DNA of 64,000 nucleotides, from contig CAZHST010000002.1 of assembly GCA_964535215.1 (NCBI GenBank), positions 89,018 to 153,017 of the forward strand, given 5' to 3'. Source of the stretch: JACQHM01 sp964535215. GTDB lineage: Bacteria > Methylomirabilota > Methylomirabilia > Methylomirabilales > JACQHM01. The first letter of the stretch is position 1. Every line of letters begins with the position of its first letter. The notes under the pieces were generated by a model. The model did not search any database. It was not told the origin of the DNA and worked only from the letters and a program-made list of their open reading frames with translations. The translations under genes were made by a program, and so were the position numbers. Positions 24,979 through 33,269 of this stretch are shown one piece after another.

Positions 24979-25951
24979 GACGGGGCCTGCCGGGCCGGAA
25001 AAAGGTCTCCTCCACCCACGCCCCCTGCCGTTTCAACCCCTCCTCGAGAGGAACCTTCGGGGAAAAGCCGAGGAGCTCCCGGGCCCGCCGAATGTCGGCG
25101 TAGGTGTGCCGCATGTCCCCCCGCTGGAGCCCTTGGTACCGGACCTTCGGTTTTCTTCCCATGACCTTCGCGAGGAGCTCGAGGATGGCATTCACCGTAA
25201 CCCGCGATCCCCCACCGATGTTAAACACCTTCCCCACGGCCGCCTCCCGGAGGGCCAGGAGGTTGGCCTCCACGGCATCCGAGATGTAGGTGAAGTCCCT
25301 GGTCTGCTCCCCATCGCCATAGATCAGGATCTCCTCGTCAGCGAAAAGGGCCTTCAGGAACCGGTGAAAGGCCATGTCGGGCCGCTGCCCGGGGCCGTAG
25401 ACGGTAAAGTAGCGCAGGGCAACGACAGGCAAGCCATCGTTCTCGTGATAGAGAAGCGAGAGATGCTCGGCGGCCAACTTTGTGACCCCATAGGGGGAAA
25501 AGGGTCGGGGGAGGGTCCCCTCATGAAGGGGGAGCTCGGGGGCATTGCCGTAAACGGAGGAGGAGGACGCATAGACCAGGCGCTTCACCCTCTCCCCGTG
25601 CTCTTTGACGGCCTCCAGGAGGCGCTGGGTCGCCTTGATGTTGTTGTCCACATACGGGTTAAAGCCTTTCCCCCAGCTTCCCCGAACACCAGGCTGAGCG
25701 GCCTGATGGAAGATGTAGTCCACCGTCCGGATCAAGGGCGCTAGATCCGCTCCCAAGAGATCGGCCTCCAGAAAGGAAAAGGAGGGGTGGGCGAGGAGGG
25801 GCTGAAGGTTTTGCTCCTTCAGCCAGCGGGGGTAATAATCCGTGAAGCAATCGAGCCCGATCACCTCGTGCCCTTCGGCAAGGAGCCGTGAGGAGAGGTG
25901 GGACCCGATGAAGCCGGCCGCCCCGGTGACGAGGGAGCGGGGTTTCTCCAT
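24944..25951 (-). CDS. NAD-dependent epimerase/dehydratase (UDP-sugar 4-epimerase type)
   Basis: A 335-aa extended short-chain dehydrogenase. The Rossmann motif TGAAGFIG is at residues 9-16, the HQAAQPGVR block follows the fourth strand, the SSSSVYG segment holds the catalytic Ser, and SPYGVTK provides the YxxxK pair. RYFTVYGPGQRPDMAF is typical of UDP-glucuronate/UDP-glucose 4-epimerases. It should supply a nucleotide sugar for surface polysaccharide or LPS; the exact sugar cannot be read from the sequence. It begins a four-gene run (epimerase, nuclease-like, MEMO, IlvD-like) after a 296-bp gap. Confidence 0.88.
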   Translation of the reverse strand: MEKPRSLVTGAAGFIGSHLSSRLLAEGHEVIGLDCFTDYYPRWLKEQNLQPLLAHPSFSFLEADLLGADLAPLIRTVDYIFHQAAQPGVRGSWGKGFNPYVDNNIKATQRLLEAVKEHGERVKRLVYASSSSVYGNAPELPLHEGTLPRPFSPYGVTKLAAEHLSLLYHENDGLPVVALRYFTVYGPGQRPDMAFHRFLKALFADEEILIYGDGEQTRDFTYISDAVEANLLALREAAVGKVFNIGGGSRVTVNAILELLAKVMGRKPKVRYQGLQRGDMRHTYADIRRARELLGFSPKVPLEEGLKRQGAWVEETFFRPGRPRHEKGGGMEGAP

Positions 25952-26247
25952 AGCGTCTTCCTCCCAGATCCTTCGCGTATCGGAAGAGGGTCGCCTCCAC
26001 CACCTCCTCCCCCTTCAAACCATTCCCTGCTAAAGGACCATGACCCCCTCCCATTCCCCTAACGCTACCAGGGACGGGCCACCTCCGTCAACGTAAAAAT
26101 CCCACGGAACCTGCGGGCAACGCCTCACACCCCTCCCCCCAGGACCAACGGCACGAGGTGGAGGCTTTAGAAGGGGTAGAAGCCCCGGCCCGAGATGTTG
26201 ATGAAGCGCGGTGAGGTGTGATGGGTAAACTTCGAAGCGGCGGACCT
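25952..26247. other. 296-bp intergenic gap with no recognised gene
   Basis: No frame here shows family features and no tRNA-like or hairpin-plus-T-run structure was found. On the minus strand TTGACG (26091-26086) could be a weak -35 for the epimerase gene, but no good -10 follows at the proper distance. Confidence 0.5.
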
Positions 26248-27909
26248 TCAGCCGCCGGCCTCTTGAAGGATCCACCGGGCAGCCTGGGAAAGGTCATCGG
26301 CGACGTAATCGGGAAGAGGTCCACCCCCTTCCTTTAGCCTCTCCAGCTCCTGCCTGCCATACCCGGTCAAGACCAGGACAGCCCGCATCCCCATGTTCCT
26401 GGCCAAGAGGACATCGCTTGCCTTGTCCCCGACCACGTATGAGCGGGACAGGTCCAGGTGGTGTTCCGCCGACGCCTTCTCGACCAGCCCCCCTTTCGGC
26501 TTCCGACAAGGGCAATCCTCTTCTGGACGGTGGGGGCACCAGTAGATCCCCTCCACCCCTCCCCCATCCCTCTCAAGGAGCGAGAGGAGGTGCTGGAAAA
26601 CCGCCATCGCCTCCTCTTTAGCGAGATACCCTCTCCCGACCCCGGACTGGTTGCTGATGATGATCCGCTTGAAGCCGTGGGCCCCGAACAACCGGAGGGC
26701 CTCCGCCGCCCCCGGGTACAGGCGAAGCTGGTCCGGGTCCTTCAAGTAGCCGACCTCCTCGTTCAGGGTCCCGTCCCGATCGAGAAACACAGCCGGGGTC
26801 AGGGGAATGGCCGATGGGGATCGGGCCTGATGGCTGGAGTCCGGAGGCTGGCCTGTCGAAAGGGATCGCTCAACAGCCCTGAGGACTTCGTTGACGGAGA
26901 TGGCCGTCATGCACCGGTGGTCAATGGGGCATTCCCTCAGAAAACAGGGGGCGCAGGCGGGGGGATGAGCGATGATCTGGTGAAAGGGGCCAAGGGGGGC
27001 CGTTCGCTTCGGATCGGTGGGACCGAAGATGGCAACCACCGGGGTGCCCACGGCCGCCGCCATATGGGCCGCCCCCGTGTCATTGGAGACGAGGACCTGA
27101 CACCCTTTGAGGAGGGCGGGGAGGAGCTTTAGGGGAATCCGGCCGGCCAGGTTGATGGGCCTGGATCGGGCCAGGGTCTCGATCCTTGCCGCGATGGCGC
27201 TATCCTGGGGCGAGCCAAGGAGGACGACCTTCGCCTCCAGCCTGTTCTCCAAGGCGTCGGCCAGCATGGCATACCGCTCCGGGGGCCAACGCTTCGCCCC
27301 TCCATAGGCCGAACCGGGGTTCATGCCGATCAACCGCTGGCCCTCCCGGATCCCGGCGGCTTGAAGGACCTTCCACACCTCCACCTGCTGCCCGTCGGTA
27401 ACCGGCAGGAAGGGATGACGCTCCCCTCGATCAAGCCCCACAGCCTGGAGCAGGCCGAGGTAATAGTCCCTCTGATGGCCCCTGAGCAGCTCCTCCTCCG
27501 GCTTGACCCCGATGGTCAGGAGGGGACCCCGCCCATCGGTCGTGTAGCCGATCCGGTGGGGGATGCCGGCCAGAAAGACGAGGAGGGCTGCCTCGAAGGC
27601 GTTCTGGAAGAGGATGGCCGTGTCAAAGCGCCTCTTCCGTAACTCAAAGGCCAGCCTGAGCCGGCCGGCCAGGCCCTTGTGCCGCCCCTCCTCTTCATAC
27701 ACGATGACCTCGTCCAGGAAGGGGGATCCTTCGAAGAGGTCCCTCACCCACGACCTTACCAACAGCGTGATCCGCCCTTGGGGCAGGGCCTTCCGGAGGT
27801 TCGCCAGGGCCGGAAGCGAGAGGATGGCATCCCCGACCCAGTTCGGTCCCCGGATGAGGATGCGCTCTGCCTTTTCGGGCTTGAACGTCCTCCTGGCCCC
27901 ACCGCTCAT
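26248..27909 (-). CDS. waaF-gmhB: Fused LPS heptosyltransferase II - D,D-heptose 1,7-bisphosphate phosphatase (WaaF-GmhB)
   Basis: A 553-aa two-domain protein. Residues 1-350 are a GT9 heptosyltransferase: ILIRGPNWVGDAILSLPAL at the start, IGMNPGSAYGGAKRWPPE, and VSNDTGAAHMAAAVGTPVVAIFGPTDP for ADP-heptose binding. A linker of about 20 residues (GQPPDSSHQARSPS) follows. From residue 373 comes a HAD phosphatase with the DxD nucleophile FLDRDGTLNEE (377-379), SNQSGVGRG and the Zn-binding CPHRPEEDCPCRKPK typical of GmhB. One domain makes the heptose donor precursor, the other transfers heptose to the LPS inner core. The ATG has AAGAGG upstream. The linker DNA contains a dispersed repeat copy (26832-26853). 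It is the last gene of the lpx run. Confidence 0.92.
   Translation of the reverse strand: MSGGARRTFKPEKAERILIRGPNWVGDAILSLPALANLRKALPQGRITLLVRSWVRDLFEGSPFLDEVIVYEEEGRHKGLAGRLRLAFELRKRRFDTAILFQNAFEAALLVFLAGIPHRIGYTTDGRGPLLTIGVKPEEELLRGHQRDYYLGLLQAVGLDRGERHPFLPVTDGQQVEVWKVLQAAGIREGQRLIGMNPGSAYGGAKRWPPERYAMLADALENRLEAKVVLLGSPQDSAIAARIETLARSRPINLAGRIPLKLLPALLKGCQVLVSNDTGAAHMAAAVGTPVVAIFGPTDPKRTAPLGPFHQIIAHPPACAPCFLRECPIDHRCMTAISVNEVLRAVERSLSTGQPPDSSHQARSPSAIPLTPAVFLDRDGTLNEEVGYLKDPDQLRLYPGAAEALRLFGAHGFKRIIISNQSGVGRGYLAKEEAMAVFQHLLSLLERDGGGVEGIYWCPHRPEEDCPCRKPKGGLVEKASAEHHLDLSRSYVVGDKASDVLLARNMGMRAVLVLTGYGRQELERLKEGGGPLPDYVADDLSQAARWILQEAGG
26832..26853. repeat. Dispersed GGYTGGA-CCGGAGGCT repeat, copy in the WaaF-GmhB linker
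   Basis: The plus strand reads GGCTGGAGTCCGGAGGCTGG. It matches GGTTGGACGCCGGAGGCT at 32022-32039 at 15 of 18 positions. It encodes part of the low-complexity linker between the two enzyme domains. Confidence 0.5.
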
Positions 27910-27951
27910 GGTTGCCTCTTACCCACCAATGACCAATGGTCACTCCCCCCT

Positions 27952-28848
27952 TCAAAGGGGTTGGGTCTTCCACCGCCGGTGCACCCAGAACCACTGGTCG
28001 GGGGCCTGTCGGATAAAGGTTTCAAGGGCCTTGGTGAACCGGGCGGTGTTCGCCACAAGATCCGCCTCCAAATCCCCCGTTTTGATCACAGGAATCTCCT
28101 GACCGATCACGATGGTATGGCGGTCCCTCCCCCGGCGGAAGATTGCCACCGGGAGGACGACGGCATCCGTCCGGAGGGCCAGGAGGGCAGGGGCCAAGGC
28201 CGTGCAGGCCGGCCGGCCGAAGAACTCGACAAAGACTCCCTCCTTCCTCGTAATGTTTTGGTCAATCAGGAACGCGACACTCTCCCCTTTCTTCAACACT
28301 TCCAGGACCACCCTTAAGGCTTGCTTCTTGGGGATGATCGTGTTCCCCCCCCACCTCCTGAAGCGATTGACAGCCTCGTCCAGGTACTGGTTATCGAGGG
28401 GCCTGACGACAATGTGAAGGGGCTCACCCTTCAAGGCTGAGGCGGCCGGCAGGAGTTCCCATGGACCGAGGTGGGCCGCGATCCAGAGGATCCCCTTCCC
28501 TTTCGCCTTGGCCGCCTTGTAGTGCTCGTACCCCTCCACCTGGATAAACGAGTCCAGGTTCTCGGGGGTGAGGTGAGGGATGCGGCAGACTTCCACGACC
28601 ATCCGGGACAGGTGGAGGAAGACCCCGCGGGTGACCCTTCGAATCTCCCGAGGGCCCCACTGACCGTTGAAGGCCGAAGCCAGATTCTGGGCGGCGATCC
28701 TCCTGTGCTTGCCATCAAGGACATACAAGATCCATCCCAGCGCCTCCCCGATCCCGTAGGCCATCGGCGACGGCAGGTGGAACATCAGCTTGGCCAAGCC
28801 AGCCGCCAGGAGGTATTCGAGATAGGCCCCGAAGGATCTCCCCTTCAT
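27952..28848 (-). CDS. lpxL: Lipid A biosynthesis lauroyl/myristoyl acyltransferase family (LpxL/HtrB-like)
   Basis: A 298-aa inner-membrane-associated acyltransferase. The catalytic HX4(D/E) motif is in AAHLGPWELLPAA, followed by VVRPLDNQYLDEAVNRFR, FLIDQNITRKEGVFVEFFG (substrate groove) and the C-terminal QWFWVHRRWK, all characteristic of LpxL/LpxM. It adds a secondary acyl chain to Kdo-lipid A. It overlaps the lpxK stop by 4 bp (ATGA), consistent with late lipid A assembly in one operon. A short TGACCATTGGTCATTGG repeat separates it from waaF-gmhB. Confidence 0.9.
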   Translation of the reverse strand: MKGRSFGAYLEYLLAAGLAKLMFHLPSPMAYGIGEALGWILYVLDGKHRRIAAQNLASAFNGQWGPREIRRVTRGVFLHLSRMVVEVCRIPHLTPENLDSFIQVEGYEHYKAAKAKGKGILWIAAHLGPWELLPAASALKGEPLHIVVRPLDNQYLDEAVNRFRRWGGNTIIPKKQALRVVLEVLKKGESVAFLIDQNITRKEGVFVEFFGRPACTALAPALLALRTDAVVLPVAIFRRGRDRHTIVIGQEIPVIKTGDLEADLVANTARFTKALETFIRQAPDQWFWVHRRWKTQPL

Positions 28849-29987
28849 CTCCGAACCCTTCCAGGGGTTAGTCCGCTCATGATGGTTTGCAGGGCCAGCT
28901 CCAAGGCCTCCTCCCCTTCGACCACCTCGAGATCAACCCGCAGGGCGAAGAGGGGTCTTCCCACCGACCATGGAAGCCCCTCGAGCCGGACAGCATCCTT
29001 CTCCGTCGTCACCAGCACCCCCACCCCTGCTCGGTCTACGGCGAGAGAGAGCCTCTCCAGATCAGCCGCCCGATACGGGTGATGATCGGGGAATCTTCGA
29101 TGACCCACCACCTCCGCCCCCAAGGCCTTGAGGAGCCCTTCGAAGGAGACCGGGTCTCCGATCCCGGAGAAGGCCAAGACCCTTTCTCCGCTGATGGCGG
29201 AAAGCCCTACCTCCTCACCCCCGGGGATACCCAGGAGGGTACGGGGACGGCGGATGAGGACCACGACCGGGGCGTGGGGATAGTGTTGGCGGAGCCAGGC
29301 TTTGAGGGGCTCCGGATCAAAGGTCTCGGCCGGAAGGGTGATGCCGAAGAGTCCCGCCCTTTTCAAGGCTGAAGGCGGCTCCCGGAGGAGGCCTCGGGGC
29401 AGAAGGCGGCCGTACCCGAAGGGGTTGTGAACGTTGAAGAGGACGATATCCAGATCCCGATGGAGCTGAAGGTGCTGGAAACCATCGTCCAACAGGAAAA
29501 GGTCAGGGGACAGGAGGGGAAGGACGGCTGCCCCCGTCGCGTAACGATCCACCCCCACCACGACGGGGACGCCGGGAAGCGTCTTTGCCAGGAGATACGC
29601 CTCATCCCCCGCCCAGGGAGGACGGACAAGGATCTTGGTGCCGTTGGAGACCATGAGGGCCTGTCGGCCTTTCAGAGGGGCCTTGTACCCCCTGAGGAGC
29701 ACACAGGGCATGATCCCTCGCTCGCGAAGGCGTCTCGCCAGGAGTTGGACGAAGGAGGTCTTCCCCGTCCCTCCGACGGTCAAGTTCCCGACCGAGATGA
29801 CCGGGCAGGGAAGCCGCCTGGATGAGAAGATCCCTGTCCGGAACAGGATCCCCCGGAGCGCCATCCCCGTCCGGTAAAGGACTGAAGAGAAGCCCAGCAC
29901 GTTGAGCCATGCCTGGGAAGCCAGCCCCCGCTCTTCGCCGGCCATGCATCGAAGCGTATAAGCCCTCACGGTGTCAACGATGGTCAT
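28845..29987 (-). CDS. lpxK: Tetraacyldisaccharide 4'-kinase (LpxK)
   Basis: A 380-aa inner-membrane kinase. An N-terminal hydrophobic region is followed by the P-loop GNLTVGGTGKTS (67-78), LLRGYK, the GDEAYLLAKTLPGVPVVVGVDR block, LLDDGFQHLQLHRDLDIVLF with its conserved acidic pair, and FSGIGDP. It phosphorylates the 4' position of the lipid A disaccharide after LpxB. The start overlaps the kdtA stop as TGATG, and the end overlaps lpxL, so translation is coupled along kdtA-lpxK-lpxL. Confidence 0.94.
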   Translation of the reverse strand: MTIVDTVRAYTLRCMAGEERGLASQAWLNVLGFSSVLYRTGMALRGILFRTGIFSSRRLPCPVISVGNLTVGGTGKTSFVQLLARRLRERGIMPCVLLRGYKAPLKGRQALMVSNGTKILVRPPWAGDEAYLLAKTLPGVPVVVGVDRYATGAAVLPLLSPDLFLLDDGFQHLQLHRDLDIVLFNVHNPFGYGRLLPRGLLREPPSALKRAGLFGITLPAETFDPEPLKAWLRQHYPHAPVVVLIRRPRTLLGIPGGEEVGLSAISGERVLAFSGIGDPVSFEGLLKALGAEVVGHRRFPDHHPYRAADLERLSLAVDRAGVGVLVTTEKDAVRLEGLPWSVGRPLFALRVDLEVVEGEEALELALQTIMSGLTPGRVRR

Positions 29988-31318
29988 CAGGCGTCCAGGT
30001 ATTTCTCCACGATGCCAACAGTCCTTAAGGAGGCTCCCCGTTGGGAGGAAACGGTCAAAGAGGCCGCCTGCCCCAGCCTCGAGGCCAACCCCGGATCCTT
30101 GAGAAGCTCAAGGACCCGGGCGGCCAGCTCCCCCGCATCCCTCACCTGAAGGGCAGCTCCCCGCCGGAGGAACAGCTCGGCGATCTCGGCAAACTCCTCC
30201 ATCGAGGGTCCAAAGAGGATCGGTCGGCCGTAGATGGCTGGCTCCAGGATGTTATGCCCCCCCACCGGCTGAAGACTCCCCCCCACGAACACGACATCCC
30301 CCAAGGCGTACAGCCTCGCCAGCTCCCCCACCGTATCCACCAGAATGACCGGTGGCCTGGAGCCGGAAGGGGGAAGCCGGGGGCTCTTCAGCGCTGTCCT
30401 CCGCACGGATGGGATGCCGTGGGCCTTCAGCAGGGCCTCCACCTCGGGCAGGCGGTCGGGATGCCGGGGGACGAGGATCAGGAGGAGATCCGGGAAGGCC
30501 GCCCTCACCCTTTTGAAGGCCTGAAGGACGGCTTCCTCCTCACCTCGATGGGTGCTCCCGGCCACGAAGACGGGAACCCCTTCGGCCAGGCCCAGCTCCT
30601 CCCTGAGGGCAGCCATCTCCCCATCGGGCAAGGGAGGGGCCAGGGCATCAAACTTCAGGTTCCCCACCACCTCGACCCGGGCGGGAGGAGCCCCCAACTG
30701 GATGATCCGTTCCGCGGACCTTTCACTCTGCATGCAGAAGCGCTCGACCCCTTGGAGGACCTGTCCCATGAAGGATCGGATCAGCCGATAGCGTTTGAAG
30801 GACCTCTGGGAGATCCGCCCGTTGATGAGCAGGACGGGGATCTGGCGGCGGTGACACTCCCGGAGGAAGTTCGGCCAAAGCTCCGTCTCGGTCAGGAGAA
30901 CCACCTTTGGGGTCACGGCGTCCAGGGCCCTCCTCACCGCCGGGGGGAAGTCCAGGGGGAAGTAGAGGATCGCATCGGCCTCGGGGATCTTCAGGCGGGC
31001 GACCCGGTTGCCCGTCTCCGTCACCGTCGTCACCAGGACGTGAAGATCCGGATGCCGTTCCTTCAGGAAGGGGACTAAAGGGGCCGCCGCCCCCACCTCC
31101 CCGACCGAGACGGCGTGGAGCCAGAGGGTCTGACACCTCGAAACGGACGACCGGACACCGGCCTCTGGCGGCTGATTCTTCAGCAGGTCCTGAGGATACC
31201 ATCCCAGCCGCTCCCTGATCCCCTTCCGGTACCTGCCGCGGCTTAAGGCCTGGAGGAGGAAGACCGGGGCCATCCCCAAGAAGAAACCGAACAGGGCGAC
31301 CGTATAAAGCCAGTACAT
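29987..31318 (-). CDS. kdtA: 3-deoxy-D-manno-octulosonate transferase (KdtA/WaaA)
   Basis: A 443-aa GT30 enzyme with an N-terminal membrane anchor (LYTVALFGFFLGMAPVFLL). It then has LWLHAVSVGEVGAAAPLV with the catalytic Glu, FPLDFPPAVRRAL, TETELWPNFLRE, FVAGSTHRGEE and the GGHNILEPAIYGRPILFGP donor site. It transfers Kdo to lipid IVA. ATG at 31318 is preferred over 31330 because it overlaps the upstream stop (TGATG) with GGAG before it. An insert of about 17 residues (QPPEAGVRSSVSRCQT) just before the conserved LWLHAV block is read from the dispersed repeat at 31143-31169 and is unusual for the family. Confidence 0.94.
   Translation of the reverse strand: MYWLYTVALFGFFLGMAPVFLLQALSRGRYRKGIRERLGWYPQDLLKNQPPEAGVRSSVSRCQTLWLHAVSVGEVGAAAPLVPFLKERHPDLHVLVTTVTETGNRVARLKIPEADAILYFPLDFPPAVRRALDAVTPKVVLLTETELWPNFLRECHRRQIPVLLINGRISQRSFKRYRLIRSFMGQVLQGVERFCMQSERSAERIIQLGAPPARVEVVGNLKFDALAPPLPDGEMAALREELGLAEGVPVFVAGSTHRGEEEAVLQAFKRVRAAFPDLLLILVPRHPDRLPEVEALLKAHGIPSVRRTALKSPRLPPSGSRPPVILVDTVGELARLYALGDVVFVGGSLQPVGGHNILEPAIYGRPILFGPSMEEFAEIAELFLRRGAALQVRDAGELAARVLELLKDPGLASRLGQAASLTVSSQRGASLRTVGIVEKYLDA
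31143..31169. repeat. Dispersed GCCAGAGG-GG-CCGG repeat, copy within kdtA
   Basis: In the gene's sense strand this reads GCCAGAGGCCGGTGTCCGGT, sharing GCCAGAGG, GG and CCGG at the same spacing with the copy at 32016-32039. It lies exactly where the protein has a non-family insert. Confidence 0.5.
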
Positions 31319-32079
31319 CACGCTCCACATCGAGCGAAGTAGGCGTCCGCTTCGTTTGTCACCGCCTGAAGCCTCTCCTCCAGAAGATGCTGGAGCTTCA
31401 CCAGCTCCTCCCCGCCGACTCCTTCCCTGACGTAGAGCGGCTCCCCCCAGACGTAAACTCCTCTTGAGAACGGGATCGGAATCAAGAAACCATCCCAGCT
31501 GTTAAGCACGAACCTCCGGGAGGCACTGAAGGCTAAGGGGATGAGGGGCGCACCGGTCGCGCCTGCCAGCTTGACCACCCCTGCCCTCACCTTCCCCCGG
31601 GGACCCCTCGGCCCATCGGGGGTGATGGCCAGGTTCCAGCCCTTTCGGAGGATCCGGATCATCCTCCGGGCAGCCATCACCCCTCCCCTCGTGGCTGAAC
31701 CCCGGATAACGGGGAAGCCCAGCCGTTCGACGATCCGGCTCACCAGCTCGCCGTCCCGGTGCCGGCTGATGAGGACGGCAACGGGAACCCCAGGGGCGGC
31801 AAACGGCATCATCAGGATCCGGCCATGCCAGAACACGCAGATGACCTGCTCCCCTTTTCCCAGGCAGGTCTCAAGGCGCTCCCTCCCATGATGGACGATC
31901 TTCAGGCTCCGCGCGAGGAGTTTCAGCAAGAAAGGGCCCAGGAGGCCACCTAGGAAAGGGATGATCCCCCCCTTTCCCAGGAAGGCCAGCATCCGGCTGG
32001 GAAGGGATGTTGGGGGCCAGAGGTTGGACGCCGGAGGCTCAATCCTCACCATCTCCCCTTTCCCTCCCACCTCTAACAT
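31318..32079 (-). CDS. Lysophospholipid acyltransferase family protein (DUF374)
   Basis: A 253-aa membrane-associated acyltransferase of the DUF374 type. Family motifs are CVFWHGRILMMPFAA (with the H of the active site), SRHRDGELVSRIVERLGFPVIRGS and AITPDGPRGPRGKVRAGVVKLA. Its position between lpxB and kdtA is common in several lineages and suggests a lipid A or phospholipid acylation step, but the substrate is not known. The first 29 residues are low-complexity and partly read from a dispersed repeat (32005-32040). The functional start may therefore be the Met at residue 10 or residue 30. Confidence 0.85.
   Translation of the reverse strand: MLEVGGKGEMVRIEPPASNLWPPTSLPSRMLAFLGKGGIIPFLGGLLGPFLLKLLARSLKIVHHGRERLETCLGKGEQVICVFWHGRILMMPFAAPGVPVAVLISRHRDGELVSRIVERLGFPVIRGSATRGGVMAARRMIRILRKGWNLAITPDGPRGPRGKVRAGVVKLAGATGAPLIPLAFSASRRFVLNSWDGFLIPIPFSRGVYVWGEPLYVREGVGGEELVKLQHLLEERLQAVTNEADAYFARCGA
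32005..32040. repeat. Dispersed GTTGG...GCCAGAGG...CCGGAGGCT repeat, copy in the DUF374 gene start
   Basis: The plus strand contains GATGTTGGGGGCCAGAGG followed by TTGGACGCCGGAGGCT. It shares blocks with the copies in kdtA (31143-31169) and the waaF-gmhB linker (26832-26853), and is translated into a low-complexity N-terminal peptide. Confidence 0.5.
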
Positions 32080-32095
32080 CCAATACCCACCACCT
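32071..32095. repeat. CTCTAACAYCCAAYACC repeat at the lpxB 3' end
   Basis: The plus strand reads CTCTAACATCCAATACCCACC and supplies the lpxB stop codon and last residues. The same element, CTCTAACACCCAACACC, forms the glnE 3' end (60516-60532). A related CAACATCCAAATCCACC lies in the lnt-cdsA junction near 49299-49313. Confidence 0.5.
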
Positions 32096-33203
32096 GTAAG
32101 ATTTCCTTGGCGGCACGCTGGATGGCACCCGGCGCCCCGAGAGCGGTCCTGACCCGGGAAAGCTCCTGGCGGATGGATCGGAGGAGGCCCGGGGAGTTCA
32201 GGAAGCTTAAGGCCAAGGAGGCGATCCGGGCTGGGCTCGCCTGGTACTGGAGGAGCTCGGGGACAACCTTCCTCCCGGCAACCAGGTTCACTAACCCGAT
32301 GTACGGAACCTTGATCACGAGCCTTCCAAGGAGGGCAGAGAAGAGCGAAAGCCGATAGATGATGATCATCGGGGTCTCAAGGAGGGCCGCCTCCAGCGTT
32401 GCCGTCCCGGACGCCACGAGGAGGAGGTCTGAAGCCCTCATGACCTCATAGGTCTTCCCCTGCACCACCTCGACGGGGAGATCATCAGGGAGAAACGGTC
32501 GGACGTCTGCCGGGTCAAAAACGTCGGCTAGGGCGATGATGAACCGGACATCGGGCTCTTTGGCCCGAATGGCCTTCGCCGCCTCCAGCATCACCGGCAG
32601 ATGCCGCTTGAGTTCCTCACGACGGCTTCCCGGGAGGAGCCCTACCAACCTCCCTCCTCCAAACCGGCTCCGGACCTCCTCCTTCGGAGGAACATGGGCC
32701 AAGCGATCCAGGAGGGGATGCCCGACAAAGAGAGCCTCCACACCCTCCCGACGGTACAGCTCCTCTTCGAAGGGGAGGATCACGAGCATCTTCTCGACCA
32801 GCCTTTTGATCACCCTGATCCTTCCCCTCCGCCATGCCCAGACCTGGGGGCTGATGAAGTAGACCATGGGGATCCTGGACCGTTTCGCTATCCGGGCCAG
32901 GAGGAGGTTGAAGTCAGGATAATCAATGAGGACGAGGAGGTCTGGGGGGGTCTGGCGGAGGATGCGGCGGAGGGTGAGAAACGCCCTGAAGAGGGCCTTG
33001 AGCTTCCCAGCTACCTCGAAGACGCCGACCACCGAAACCTGCTCGGCCGAGCAGTGGAGGAAGACCCCGGCTTCCCTCATCCGCCTGCCACCCATCCCTT
33101 CGAGACGGAGGTCAGGGGCCAAGCGGAGCAGCTCCTCGGCCAAGGCTGCCCCGTGAAGGTCCCCCGAGGCCTCCCCCGCCACGATGAGGATCCGCTTCAT
33201 CAT
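32073..33203 (-). CDS. lpxB: Lipid-A-disaccharide synthase (LpxB)
   Basis: A 376-aa GT19 enzyme. It opens with ILIVAGEASGDLHGAALAEEL, then GGRRMREAGV, VLIDYPDFNLLLAR, YFISPQVWAWRRGRI, LPFEEELYRREGV, GLLPGSRREELKRHLPVM and the C-terminal VPYIGLVNLVAGRKVVPELLQ. It condenses UDP-diacylglucosamine with lipid X. The last codons (VVGIGC, stop) are read from a repeat sequence also found at the end of glnE. The gene overlaps the DUF374 gene by 7 bp. Confidence 0.95.
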   Translation of the reverse strand: MMKRILIVAGEASGDLHGAALAEELLRLAPDLRLEGMGGRRMREAGVFLHCSAEQVSVVGVFEVAGKLKALFRAFLTLRRILRQTPPDLLVLIDYPDFNLLLARIAKRSRIPMVYFISPQVWAWRRGRIRVIKRLVEKMLVILPFEEELYRREGVEALFVGHPLLDRLAHVPPKEEVRSRFGGGRLVGLLPGSRREELKRHLPVMLEAAKAIRAKEPDVRFIIALADVFDPADVRPFLPDDLPVEVVQGKTYEVMRASDLLLVASGTATLEAALLETPMIIIYRLSLFSALLGRLVIKVPYIGLVNLVAGRKVVPELLQYQASPARIASLALSFLNSPGLLRSIRQELSRVRTALGAPGAIQRAAKEILQVVGIGC

Positions 33204-33269
33204 CGACCCGAGACGCTGAAGGTGAGGTCGGAAACCTCAGGCCCTTAGGTCTAGGGCCCGAGTGGAGAT

